DNA of 64,000 bases from JACQAP01 sp035548375. GTDB lineage: Bacteria > Pseudomonadota > Gammaproteobacteria > Burkholderiales > JACQAP01. Below the pieces are notes generated by a model. That model was not told where the DNA came from. It saw nothing but the letters and a program-made list of their open reading frames with translations, and did not search any database. Position 1 is the stretch's first letter. The number at the start of each line of letters is the position of its first letter. The translations under genes and the position numbers were made by a program. Where the stretch lies: assembly GCA_035548375.1 (NCBI GenBank), contig DASZTG010000094.1, positions 1-64,000 of the forward strand, given 5' to 3'. Below are positions 1-8,410 of this stretch, piece after piece.

Positions 1-162
1 CGGCCCTGCAAGCTGGAGGCCGGGCCGCTGAAGGACATTTCCAACTGGGTCGAGCGCTATCGCAAATTCTGGGAGCAGAGCTTCGATCGCCTGGATGCCT
101 ACCTGCGCGAAATCCAGTCGAAGGAAAAAAAGCCCGCCGGCGCAACCCGCAAGAAGAAATAG
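1..162 (+). CDS. ArsR-family transcriptional regulator, C-terminal fragment
   Basis: Only the last 53 residues lie in the window; the DNA-binding part is off the left edge. The visible tail contains an aromatic, amphipathic stretch (NWVERYRKFWEQSFDRLDAY) and ends in a lysine-rich tail. This resembles the C-terminal helix of the ArsR/SmtB-like repressors that are commonly encoded next to SRPBCC and VOC genes, which is exactly the context here, as the next genes downstream are VOC, SRPBCC, YceI and SRPBCC. It probably autoregulates and represses this run. The family call rests on the tail and on the neighbourhood, not on a visible helix-turn-helix. Confidence 0.6.
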   Translation, partial: RPCKLEAGPLKDISNWVERYRKFWEQSFDRLDAYLREIQSKEKKPAGATRKKK

Positions 163-212
163 CGTCGCGAGCGTGGCCAGGCCGTAAACCGATCCGTATC
201 GAAAGGATTTTC

Positions 213-632
213 ATGTTCATCCAGCCCTACCTGTTTTTCGACGGCCGCTGCGAGGAAGCGATTGCGTTTTACCGCAAGGCGGTCGGCGCGGAAGTCACGA
301 TGTTGATGCGCAACAACGAGAGCCCGGACCCGCATCCGCCCGGCATGCTGCCGCCCGGATCGGAGAACAAAGTCATGCATTGCAGCCTGAAGATCGGCGA
401 GACCACGATCCTGGCTTCGGACGGGCACTGCGCCGGGAAGCCGGTTTTCCAGGGCTTTTCGCTGACCGTGACGGCGGACACCGATGCCGAAGCCGATCGC
501 ATTTACGCCGCACTGGCCGACGGGGGCAACGCCATGATGCCACCCACGAAGACATTCTTCTCGTCGCGTTTCGGGATGCTGACCGATCGCTTTGGCATGG
601 GCTGGATGGTCATCGTCAAGCCCGCGTCCTGA
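213..632 (+). CDS. VOC family protein (PhnB/glyoxalase-like)
   Basis: A 139-residue single-domain protein of the vicinal oxygen chelate superfamily, PhnB subgroup. It starts with a beta-strand and the pattern YLFFDGRCEEAIAFYRKAVG, which is typical of this subgroup (small cytosolic beta-alpha-beta-beta-beta proteins), and ends with the FGMLTDRFGMGWMV block found near the end of these proteins. The upstream sequence gaaaggatttt carries a plausible ribosome binding site before the ATG. It opens a co-directional set with an SRPBCC protein 22 bases downstream. Family members are often annotated as bleomycin-resistance or demethylubiquinone methyltransferase-like, but the substrate cannot be read from the sequence. 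Confidence 0.88.
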   Translation: MFIQPYLFFDGRCEEAIAFYRKAVGAEVTMLMRNNESPDPHPPGMLPPGSENKVMHCSLKIGETTILASDGHCAGKPVFQGFSLTVTADTDAEADRIYAALADGGNAMMPPTKTFFSSRFGMLTDRFGMGWMVIVKPAS

Positions 633-654
633 CGCGCGAAAACGCGGAACCGCC

Positions 655-1191
655 ATGCTCAAGATCATTTTTCTGGTCCTGGCCATTCTCGTCGCCGTGC
701 TGGCAATCGTGGTCGCCATGCAACCCGACGAATTCCGGGTTTCCCGGAGCACCACGATGAATGCGCCGCCCGCGGCGGTGTTTGCCCAGGTGAATGACCT
801 GCACAACTGGGAAAAATGGAATCCCTGGCAGAAAGTGGATCCGGCAATGAAGTTGCAGTTTTCCGGACCGCCGTCCGGAGTCGGCGCAGCCTATGCCTGG
901 CAGGGCAACAAGGACGTGGGCGAAGGCCGGCTCTCCATCATCGAAAGCCGACCGAGCGACCTGGTTCGCATCAAGCTTGAATTCCTTAAGCCTTTTGCCG
1001 CCACCAATACCGCGATTTTCACGTTCAAGCCGGCCGGCACCCAGGCGGAAGTCACCTGGGCGATGGAAGGCAGGAATAATTTCCTCGCGAAAGCGATACA
1101 TCTGTGCATGAACATGGACAAGATGGTCGGCGGCCAATTCGAACAGGGCCTGGCCGACATGAAAGCCGCGGTCGAGGCCGGCGCGAAATAG
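655..1191 (+). CDS. Membrane-anchored SRPBCC family protein
   Basis: A 178-residue protein with one N-terminal hydrophobic segment (about residues 3-21, rich in I, L, V, A) followed by an SRPBCC/polyketide-cyclase-like domain. The motif HNWEKWNPWQK at about residues 50-60 is characteristic of this domain, which forms a deep hydrophobic ligand-binding cavity. I chose the ATG at 655 because it gives a clean membrane anchor; the frame is open further upstream but that part overlaps the VOC gene. It lies 22 bases after the VOC gene and 13 before the YceI gene, so it is probably co-transcribed. The ligand is unknown. Confidence 0.82.
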   Translation: MLKIIFLVLAILVAVLAIVVAMQPDEFRVSRSTTMNAPPAAVFAQVNDLHNWEKWNPWQKVDPAMKLQFSGPPSGVGAAYAWQGNKDVGEGRLSIIESRPSDLVRIKLEFLKPFAATNTAIFTFKPAGTQAEVTWAMEGRNNFLAKAIHLCMNMDKMVGGQFEQGLADMKAAVEAGAK

Positions 1192-1204
1192 ACTGGAGGA
1201 AACG

Positions 1205-1780
1205 ATGACCCGCAAACAACTCCTCATCGCCGTGCTGCTTTCCGGCGTCGCCTTGCCCGGACTCGCCGCCGACAGCTACACCGTCGACCCGATGCACACC
1301 TATCCGAGCCTCGAGTTCTCCCACATGGGCATGTCCATCTGGCGCGGCAAGTTCAACAAATCGTCAGGCAGGATCGTGCTCGATCGCGTCGCGAAGACCG
1401 GTACCGTCGACGTGACCATCGACGTGGCCAGCATCAGCTTCGGCCTGGCCGCCATGGATGAAAAAGCGCGCTCGGATGATTTCTTCAACGTCGAGAAATT
1501 CCCGACCGCGACTTACAAGGGCAGTATCCGGTTCGCCGGCGAGAAGCCGAAGTCTGTCGAAGGTTCAATCACGCTGATGGGCGTCACCAGGCCGGCCAAT
1601 CTGAAGATCAACCTCTTCAATTGCATGCCCCATCCGATGTTGAAGCGCGAATTCTGCGGCGCCGACGCCGAAGGCGACATGAACTGGGGCGAATACGGCA
1701 TGAAGATGAGCCAGTACGGCCAGGGTGACGCCGGCATGGTCCACCTGCGCATCCAGGTCGAGGCGCTCAGGGACGAGTAA
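1205..1780 (+). CDS. YceI family periplasmic lipid-binding-like protein
   Basis: A 191-residue exported protein. An N-terminal signal peptide (KQLLIAVLLSGVALPGLAA, cleavage likely after about residue 21) precedes a YceI beta-barrel starting DSYTVDPMHTYPSLEFSHMG, which matches the family hallmark Y-x-[IV]-D-x-x-H-[ST]-x-[IV]-x-F-x-[IV]-x-H. YceI proteins form an extended lipocalin-like barrel that binds polyisoprenoids in solved structures. The sequence GGAGGAAACG just before the ATG is a strong ribosome binding site. The gene continues the SRPBCC-containing run. Its cargo here is not evident, although the operon context with ligand-cavity proteins and an exporter fits hydrophobic compound handling. 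Confidence 0.92.
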   Translation: MTRKQLLIAVLLSGVALPGLAADSYTVDPMHTYPSLEFSHMGMSIWRGKFNKSSGRIVLDRVAKTGTVDVTIDVASISFGLAAMDEKARSDDFFNVEKFPTATYKGSIRFAGEKPKSVEGSITLMGVTRPANLKINLFNCMPHPMLKREFCGADAEGDMNWGEYGMKMSQYGQGDAGMVHLRIQVEALRDE

Positions 1781-1835
1781 GGGTCTCGTGCAGAAAGACG
1801 GTAAATAACGCAAGCCCCAGGCTGACTGACAAACC

Positions 1836-2360
1836 ATGACGACCCGCAACCCGACGGTAACGCGACGGCGCATTTCCGGCGCCGGCACCCATGACGATTC
1901 GATTCCGACCGGCGAGCAAGACCGCGAGCTTCTCCTCACGCGCGTCTTCGATGCGCCTCGAGACGTCGTGTTTCGCGCATGGACGGATCCGGAACAACTC
2001 GCCCAATGGTACGGCCCGGAGGGATTCACGCTGTCGTTCCTCGAAATGGACCTGCGCCCCGGCGGCGCCTGGAAGAAATGCATGCGCTCGCCGGAAGGCA
2101 AGGAGTATTGGCGGCACGGCATCTACCTGGAAATCTCGCCGCCGCGGCGCATCGCCTTCACCTACCTGTCCGACGATCCGAACAGCGATCCCGAGCACGA
2201 GACGATCGTGACCGTCACGTTCGCCGAGCAGGGCGGGAAAACGCTGCTGACCCTGCGCCAGGCGAATTTCGATTCCGTGGCCGCGCGCGACGCTCACAAT
2301 TTCGGCTGGACGAGCTGCATGCTGCGCTTCGGCGGATTCGTCGAGCGGCAGGCCGCCTAG
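1836..2360 (+). CDS. SRPBCC/AHSA1 domain protein
   Basis: A 174-residue soluble protein of the AHSA1 (activator of Hsp90 ATPase homologue 1-like) branch of SRPBCC. After a 25-residue non-conserved start it shows the hallmark LTRVFDAPRDVVFRAWTDPE followed by QLAQWYGPEGF and DLRPGGAW, which are typical blocks of this family. No signal peptide or membrane segment is visible. It sits 55 bases after the YceI gene and 49 before an MFS exporter in the same direction. Proteins of this type are frequently paired with ArsR regulators like the one truncated at the left edge. No enzymatic activity is established from sequence. Confidence 0.88.
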   Translation: MTTRNPTVTRRRISGAGTHDDSIPTGEQDRELLLTRVFDAPRDVVFRAWTDPEQLAQWYGPEGFTLSFLEMDLRPGGAWKKCMRSPEGKEYWRHGIYLEISPPRRIAFTYLSDDPNSDPEHETIVTVTFAEQGGKTLLTLRQANFDSVAARDAHNFGWTSCMLRFGGFVERQAA

Positions 2361-2409
2361 CCGTTGCCGGAACACGAAAGCCGACTTCCCTTCACGAGGA
2401 GCAGGACGC

Positions 2410-3849
2410 ATGACCGAACTCGACAGCCGCAGGCGCTGGCTGGCCCTCTATATCCTTTGCCTTGGCGTGCTGATGATCGTGCTCGATACGACCATCGTGA
2501 ACGTCGCGCTGCCGTCGATCCGCACCGACCTGCATTTTTCCGAGACGTCGCTGGTGTGGGTCGTCAACGCCTACATGCTGACTTTCGGCGGCTTCCTGCT
2601 GCTGGGCGGGCGCCTGGGCGACCTGCTCGGCCACCGTCGGCTCTTCCTCGCCGGCATCTCGCTCTTCACGCTGGCGTCCATCGCCTGCGGTCTCGCGAAT
2701 TCGCAGATGCTGCTGATCGCGGCGCGCGCGGTGCAGGGTCTCGGCGGCGCGGTCGTCTCGGCGGTATCGCTGTCGCTGATCATGAATCTCTTCACCGAGC
2801 CGGCGGAGCGCGCAAAGGCCATGGGCATCTATGGTTTCGTCTGCGCGGGCGGCGGCAGCATCGGCGTGCTGCTGGGCGGGCTGCTTACCAGCGCGCTCAG
2901 CTGGCACTGGATTTTCCTGGTCAATGTTCCGATAGGGGCCGGCGTGTACGCCTTGTGCCTGAAGCTGCTGCCGGCCGGTCGCGGCCAGCCGGGAAGCCAT
3001 CTCGACATCGCCGGCGCGGCAACGGTGACGACATCGCTGATGCTGGCGGTCTATGCGATCGTAAACGGCAACGGCGCCGGCTGGACGTCCGCCCAATCGA
3101 TCGGCCTGCTTGCCGCTTCGGCGGTGTTGCTGGGCGCTTTCCTGTTCATCGAATCGCGCGTGCGTTCACCGTTGATGCCGCTGGGTCTGTTCGCGCTGCG
3201 CAACGTGGCGACGGCCAACGTCGTCGGCGTGCTATGGGCCGCGGCCATGTTCGCCTGGTTCTTCATCTCGGCGCTGTACATGCAGCTCGTGCTGGGCTAC
3301 AGCGCCATGCAAGTGGGCCTGGGCTTCCTGCCCGCGAACCTGATCATGGCTGCGTTTTCGCTCGGCTGGTCCGCGAAGCTGGTCATGCGCTTCGGCCTGC
3401 GCCTGCCGCTGGTCGCCGGCTTGCTGATGGCGGCGGCGGGATTGCTGCTGTTCGCGCGCGCCCCCGTGGCCGGCAGCTTCGTGACCGACGTGCTGCCCGG
3501 CATGCTGTTGCTGGGGCTGGGCGCCGGCATCGCGTTCAATCCGGTCCTGCTTGCGGCGATGAGCGACGTGAAGCCCGAAGAAGCGGGCCTCGCATCGGGA
3601 GTCGTGAACACGTCTTTCATGATGGGCGGCGCGCTCGGGCTTGCCGTGCTGGCCAGTCTCGCCGAAGCGCGATCGCAATCGCTGTCGGCATCCGGTTCCG
3701 ATGCGCTTGTCGCATTGAACGGCGGCTACCATGTCGCCTTCCTGATCGGCGCGATATTCGCCGGCATCGCGGCACTCGTCGGCGCTGCTTTCCTGCGCGC
3801 GGGAAAGCAGGCACCGCATGACGGCGAACATGCCGTGGCGCATTCGTGA
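2410..3849 (+). CDS. DHA2-family MFS drug exporter (14 TM)
   Basis: A 479-residue major facilitator of the DHA2 (drug:H+ antiporter-2) family, which has 14 membrane helices. Diagnostic motifs are visible: VLDTTIVNVALPSI in helix 1 (family motif D1), WVVNAYMLTFGG in helix 2, and GGRLGDLLGHRR in the loop between helices 2 and 3 (motif A). Its length is the usual one for EmrB/QacA-type pumps. A GAGGAGCAGGACGC sequence just before the ATG supplies the ribosome binding site. It is the last gene of the run that begins with the VOC protein, so it is probably controlled with it. No EmrA-type fusion protein is adjacent, so it probably works alone in the inner membrane. Confidence 0.93.
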   Translation: MTELDSRRRWLALYILCLGVLMIVLDTTIVNVALPSIRTDLHFSETSLVWVVNAYMLTFGGFLLLGGRLGDLLGHRRLFLAGISLFTLASIACGLANSQMLLIAARAVQGLGGAVVSAVSLSLIMNLFTEPAERAKAMGIYGFVCAGGGSIGVLLGGLLTSALSWHWIFLVNVPIGAGVYALCLKLLPAGRGQPGSHLDIAGAATVTTSLMLAVYAIVNGNGAGWTSAQSIGLLAASAVLLGAFLFIESRVRSPLMPLGLFALRNVATANVVGVLWAAAMFAWFFISALYMQLVLGYSAMQVGLGFLPANLIMAAFSLGWSAKLVMRFGLRLPLVAGLLMAAAGLLLFARAPVAGSFVTDVLPGMLLLGLGAGIAFNPVLLAAMSDVKPEEAGLASGVVNTSFMMGGALGLAVLASLAEARSQSLSASGSDALVALNGGYHVAFLIGAIFAGIAALVGAAFLRAGKQAPHDGEHAVAHS

Positions 3850-4100
3850 TGCAAGCCGGACTGCAACATCGGTTCGATGGGAAGCGAATGCCATGCGCCG
3901 AGCGACATTTGCCATCCGCATCGAGATCCGCGCAAGAACTTACCGGCGGCCGGCACGGTCGCATGCATTATGGTCAACAAAGGCTTAGGCATGGTCCGGG
4001 CACCCTGCATTGCGATACGCGCTTGCCCGGGCTCCCCGTTCACCGCAACGCGCCCCCGACGTTCGGTCGTCGGTCCGTTCGAGTGCGCTACAGTAACGGC

Positions 4101-4487
4101 ATGAGCGCGAACAGCGGCCCCGGTTATCTTAAAAATCCCACGCACCGCGTCAAAACGGCGCGCGCGGCCGGTCGCATTCGCCTGACGTTCCAGGGCGAGG
4201 TCATCGCGGACACGCACGACGCCATCCGGCTCGAGGAGAGCGGCTACTCGCCGGTGTTCTACATTCCGCGCAAGGACGTGAACATGGCGCGGCTCGTGCG
4301 CACGACCCACCGATCGTATTGCCCCTACAAGGGCCAGGCGTCGTACTTCTCGTTGACCACGGACGGCCGCGTGGAAGAAAACGCGGTCTGGAGCTACGAG
4401 AAGCCCTACGACGAAGTCGCAAGCATTCGCGAATTCCTGGCCTTCTACCCGAATCGCGTCGACGGCATCGAGGAATTGCCGGCCTAG
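4101..4487 (+). CDS. DUF427 domain protein
   Basis: A 128-residue soluble protein. The region from about residue 20 onward carries the DUF427 fold signature: RIRLTFQGEVIADTHDAIRL, then YIPRKDVNMARL, then the CPYKGQASYFSL block and the terminal VWSYEKPYDEV motif. The domain is small, all-beta and of unknown biochemical function. I started at the ATG at 4101, because the frame is open further upstream but that stretch has no family similarity. It lies in a gap between two DHA2 exporters and ends 19 bases before the second, so it may be co-transcribed with that gene. Confidence 0.85.
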   Translation: MSANSGPGYLKNPTHRVKTARAAGRIRLTFQGEVIADTHDAIRLEESGYSPVFYIPRKDVNMARLVRTTHRSYCPYKGQASYFSLTTDGRVEENAVWSYEKPYDEVASIREFLAFYPNRVDGIEELPA

Positions 4488-4506
4488 CCGGCGGCGTTTC
4501 GCAATA

Positions 4507-6036
4507 ATGGAAACGACTTCGCCGCGGCGCGCGGGGCGCAGGGAATGGATCGGCCTCGGCGTGATCGCCCTGCCCTGCATGCTCTACTCGATGGACCTGA
4601 CGGTGCTGAATCTCGCGATTCCGCAACTCAGCGCCGAGCTGAAGCCCAGCAGCTCGCAACTGCTGTGGATCGTGGACATCTACGGCTTCCTGGTCGCGGG
4701 CTTCCTGATCACGATGGGCACGCTGGGTGATCGCATCGGCCGCCGGAAACTGTTGATGTTCGGCGCAACGGCGTTCGGCATCGCGTCCGTCCTGGCCGCG
4801 TTCTCCAACAGCGCCGGCATGCTCATCGCCACCCGCGCCCTGCTCGGCATCGCCGCGGCCACGCTCGCACCTTCGACGCTTTCGCTGATCCGCAACATGT
4901 TCCACGATCCGAAGCAGCGCACCTTCGCCATCGCCATGTGGATCACCAGCTTTTCCGTGGGCGCGGTCATCGGCCCGCTGGTCGGCGGCATCCTGCTCGA
5001 ACATTTCTGGTGGGGCTCGGTGTTCCTGGTCGCGGTGCCGGTCATGGTGCTGCTGCTGGCATGTGCGCCCTTCCTGCTGCCCGAGTTCAAGGACCCCGGC
5101 GCCGGCCGGCTGGACTTCTTCAGCGCCCTGCAATCTCTCGTGGCGGTGCTCGCCGTGATCTACGGCCTCAAGCACGTCGCCCAGCACGGCATCGGCTGGA
5201 CGCCTGTCGCCTTCATCGCCGCGGGCGTCGCGATCGGCGTGGCATTCCTGCGCCGGCAGCGCTCGCTTGCCGACCCGCTGATCGACCTTCGCCTGTTCCG
5301 CCTGCCCGTGTTCAGCGCCGCGCTGGCGATCAACATCCTCGGCTTCCTGGTGATGTTCTCGGCCTTTCTCTACATCGCGCAATACCTGCAGCTGGTGCTG
5401 GGCCTGTCGCCCATGAAAGCCGGGTTATGGTCGGTGCCCTCGGCGCTCGCCTTCATCATCGGCTCCACGCTGACGCCGGCGATCGTCAAGCGGATTTCCC
5501 GCGTGCACGCCATGGCCGGCGGCCTGATCGTCGCGGCGCTGGGCTTCGGCATCCTGACGCAGGTCCATGGCGATGGCGCGCTCGCGGTTCTCGTGATCGG
5601 GGCATTCATCTATTCCCTGGGCATGACGCCGGTGGTCACCCTGACGACCGATTTTGTAGTTGGCTCGGCGCCTCCAGAGCGTGCCGGCGCGGCCGCATCG
5701 CTGTCGGAAACCGCCACCGAATTCGGCGGCGCCCTGGGCATCGCCGTGTTCGGCAGCATAGGCACCGCGGTCTACCGGCATCGCATCGACGCCAGCCTGC
5801 CGTCGGGCACCTCGCCGGAGGTCGCGGCCGCGGTAAGGGACACACTCGGAGGCGCGGTCGCCGCCGCCCGCGAGACTTCGCAATCGGGGCCGGTTCTGCT
5901 GGATGCGGCGCGCGATGCGTTCACCTTGAGCTTCCAGGTTACCTCCGCGATCAGCATCGGCATCCTCGTGGCGACCGCAATCATCGCGATCCGGATGCTC
6001 AGGCACGCGGAAACCGGAATGCCTTCGACCCACTGA
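4507..6036 (+). CDS. DHA2-family MFS exporter (SmvA/QacA-like)
   Basis: A 509-residue 14-helix major facilitator. Helix 1 has SMDLTVLNLAIPQL, helix 2 WIVDIYGFLVAGFL, and the following loop GTLGDRIGRRK, so motifs D1 and A are both intact. The ALLGIAAATLAPSTLSLIRN block in helix 4 resembles the SmvA/QacA-type multidrug and quaternary-ammonium exporters more than EmrB. It begins 19 bases after the DUF427 gene. The second DHA2 pump in this window (2410-3849) differs clearly, so they are not a recent duplication. Substrate is not predictable from sequence. Confidence 0.92.
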   Translation: METTSPRRAGRREWIGLGVIALPCMLYSMDLTVLNLAIPQLSAELKPSSSQLLWIVDIYGFLVAGFLITMGTLGDRIGRRKLLMFGATAFGIASVLAAFSNSAGMLIATRALLGIAAATLAPSTLSLIRNMFHDPKQRTFAIAMWITSFSVGAVIGPLVGGILLEHFWWGSVFLVAVPVMVLLLACAPFLLPEFKDPGAGRLDFFSALQSLVAVLAVIYGLKHVAQHGIGWTPVAFIAAGVAIGVAFLRRQRSLADPLIDLRLFRLPVFSAALAINILGFLVMFSAFLYIAQYLQLVLGLSPMKAGLWSVPSALAFIIGSTLTPAIVKRISRVHAMAGGLIVAALGFGILTQVHGDGALAVLVIGAFIYSLGMTPVVTLTTDFVVGSAPPERAGAAASLSETATEFGGALGIAVFGSIGTAVYRHRIDASLPSGTSPEVAAAVRDTLGGAVAAARETSQSGPVLLDAARDAFTLSFQVTSAISIGILVATAIIAIRMLRHAETGMPSTH

Positions 6037-6082
6037 CCGTCGCGACGGGCATTGCGCCCGAATGGCGCTACACTCGCATTCC

Positions 6083-7005
6083 ATGCAATCGATCATCTCC
6101 ATCTCCGGGCTCACCAAGACTTATGCGTCCGGACTGCAGGCCCTCAAGACCACCAGCCTCGAGATCGGCAAGGGCGAAATCTTCGCCCTGCTCGGGCCGA
6201 ACGGCGCCGGCAAGACCACGCTGATCAGCATCATCTGCGGCATCGTCACGCCGACTTCCGGCAATGTCAGCGTGGCGGGCCACGACATCCTGCGCGACTA
6301 TCGCGCGTCGCGGGCGATCATCGGGCTGGTTCCGCAGGAGCTCCACACCGACATGTTCGAGACGGTCTGGAACACGGTGGGCTTCAGCCGCGGATTGTTC
6401 GGCCGCCCGCGCAATCCCGCGCACCTGGAGAAAGTCCTGCGCGAGCTCTCGCTCTGGGAAAAGCGCAACGACAAGATCATGACGCTCTCCGGCGGCATGA
6501 AGCGTCGCGTGCTCATCGCCAAGGCGCTGGCGCACGAACCGGAAGTTTTATTTCTCGACGAGCCCACCGCCGGCGTCGACGTCGAGCTGCGTCGCGACAT
6601 GTGGGCGCTGGTGCGACGCCTGCGTGCCGACGGCGTGACCATCATCCTGACCACCCACTACATCGAGGAAGCCGAGGAGATGGCCGACCGCGTGGGCGTC
6701 ATCAGCAAGGGCGAGCTGATCCTGGTCGAGGAGAAAACCCGGCTCATGCAGAAGCTCGGCAAGAAGCAGATGACCCTGCACCTGCAGGAACCGATGAACG
6801 CGATTCCCGACGCGTTGAAGGATTGGAAGCTCGTGCTGAAGGACAAGGGCAACGAGCTCGAATACAACTTCGACGCGCGCGAAGAAGGCACCGGCATCCC
6901 GGCGTTGCTGCGCCGGCTCGCCGAACTCGGCATCGGCTTCAAGGACCTGCAGACGCGGCAGAGTTCGCTGGAAGACATTTTCGTCAGCCTGGTCCACGAC
7001 CGCAC

Positions 7006-7009
<4 letters not shown>
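6083..7009 (+). CDS. yadG: ABC-2 exporter ATP-binding protein, YadG-like
   Basis: A 308-residue ATPase subunit, the same length as E. coli YadG and closely patterned on it. All nucleotide-binding motifs are present: Walker A GPNGAGKTT, signature LSGGMKRR, Walker B VLFLDEPTAGVD and the H-loop LTTHYIEEAEE. The C-terminal part ends LEDIFVSLV, as in YadG. I chose the ATG at 6083, because starting at MQSIISISGL matches the family; an in-frame ATG 21 bases upstream is possible. Its stop overlaps the start of the permease gene (ATGA), indicating translational coupling. The transported substrate is unknown. Confidence 0.92.
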
Positions 7010-7793
<784 letters not shown>

Positions 7794-7794
<1 letters not shown>

Positions 7795-7812
7795 GCGGCG
7801 TCACGCTTTTTT
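7794..7812 (+). terminator. Weak candidate intrinsic terminator after the ABC exporter
   Basis: A four-base-pair stem (AGCG, loop gcgtca, CGCT) is followed directly by six T residues. It begins at the stop codon of the permease gene and lies in a convergent junction. The stem is short, so this is only a candidate. Confidence 0.3.
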
Positions 7813-7821
7813 CGATGGCGG

Positions 7822-8034
7822 TCAATTCGGCCGCTTCATGATTTTCTGGCGGATGCGCTCGTATTCGTCTTTGGTTACGGCGCCGGCGTCCAGGGCCTTC
7901 TGCAGGTCCTTGAGCTCCCAACCCTTCGAGATTTGCGTCGACTGCTCCACCTTGACGACGGTGTCGCCCCCGCAGGCCGCGAGCCCGCACGCGACGAACG
8001 ATGCCGCCGCGATTGCCGCACAAGTTCTTTTCAT
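7822..8034 (-). CDS. Small SHOCT-like lipoprotein
   Basis: A 70-residue lipoprotein. The N-terminus (MKRTCAAIAAASFVACGLAA, then C) is a signal peptide with lipobox LAAC, so the mature protein is only about 50 residues. The C-terminal half, LKDLQKALDAGAVTKDEYER, matches the short C-terminal oligomerisation-like (SHOCT) pattern L-x-x-L-x-x-x-G-x-[IVL]-[ST]-x-x-E-[FY]. The next gene upstream on the same strand is a paralogue of the same architecture, 14 bases away. SHOCT segments usually end larger proteins; here the segment is almost the whole mature protein. Function unknown. Confidence 0.75.
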   Translation of the reverse strand: MKRTCAAIAAASFVACGLAACGGDTVVKVEQSTQISKGWELKDLQKALDAGAVTKDEYERIRQKIMKRPN

Positions 8035-8048
8035 GATCGCGCGCCCCG

Positions 8049-8249
8049 TCACTTGATGCTCTCGATGAGCTGCTTGCGCTGGCGATCGTATTCCTTGTCG
8101 TTCAGCGCGCCGACGTCGTGGGCTTCCTTGAGTTCGATCAATTGCTGGCCGATCGTCACGTCCACCCGCGGGCCCGCCGGCTTCGGCGAACTGCATCCGC
8201 AAAGCAGTGCGACGGCCATGGTTGTCGCTAACGGCACTATCCGGAACAT
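8049..8249 (-). CDS. Small SHOCT-like lipoprotein, paralogue
   Basis: A 66-residue lipoprotein beginning MFRIVPLATTMAVALLCG with lipobox LCGC. The mature part contains LIELKEAHDVGALNDKEYDR, the same SHOCT-like pattern as the downstream gene. The start is fixed by a strong ribosome binding site, GGGAGGCAATGCC, just before the ATG. It is divergent from the FecR-domain gene at 8411. The two tandem lipoproteins probably form a two-gene operon and may interact through the SHOCT segments; that is inference. Confidence 0.75.
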   Translation of the reverse strand: MFRIVPLATTMAVALLCGCSSPKPAGPRVDVTIGQQLIELKEAHDVGALNDKEYDRQRKQLIESIK

Positions 8250-8410
8250 GGCATTGCCTCCCTTTTCTGGTCGATTCCGTCGCCGCGGCCCGAAACCGGG
8301 CGGGAACGCCGAACTATAATGCCGGAGGCATCGGCGGGCGCACAAGCGCAGGTTGCGGTTCGGGCCGCCCGCCGCCACCGTGCAGGATTCACTATCCCTG
8401 GGAGGGGCCG

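Noticed and set aside
2364..3821. Long plus-strand frame of 485 codons overlapping the first DHA2 exporter
   Set aside because: It has a non-protein-like Arg/Gly/Ala composition with no family motif, and the overlapping frame has intact MFS motifs. It is a shadow of high-GC coding.
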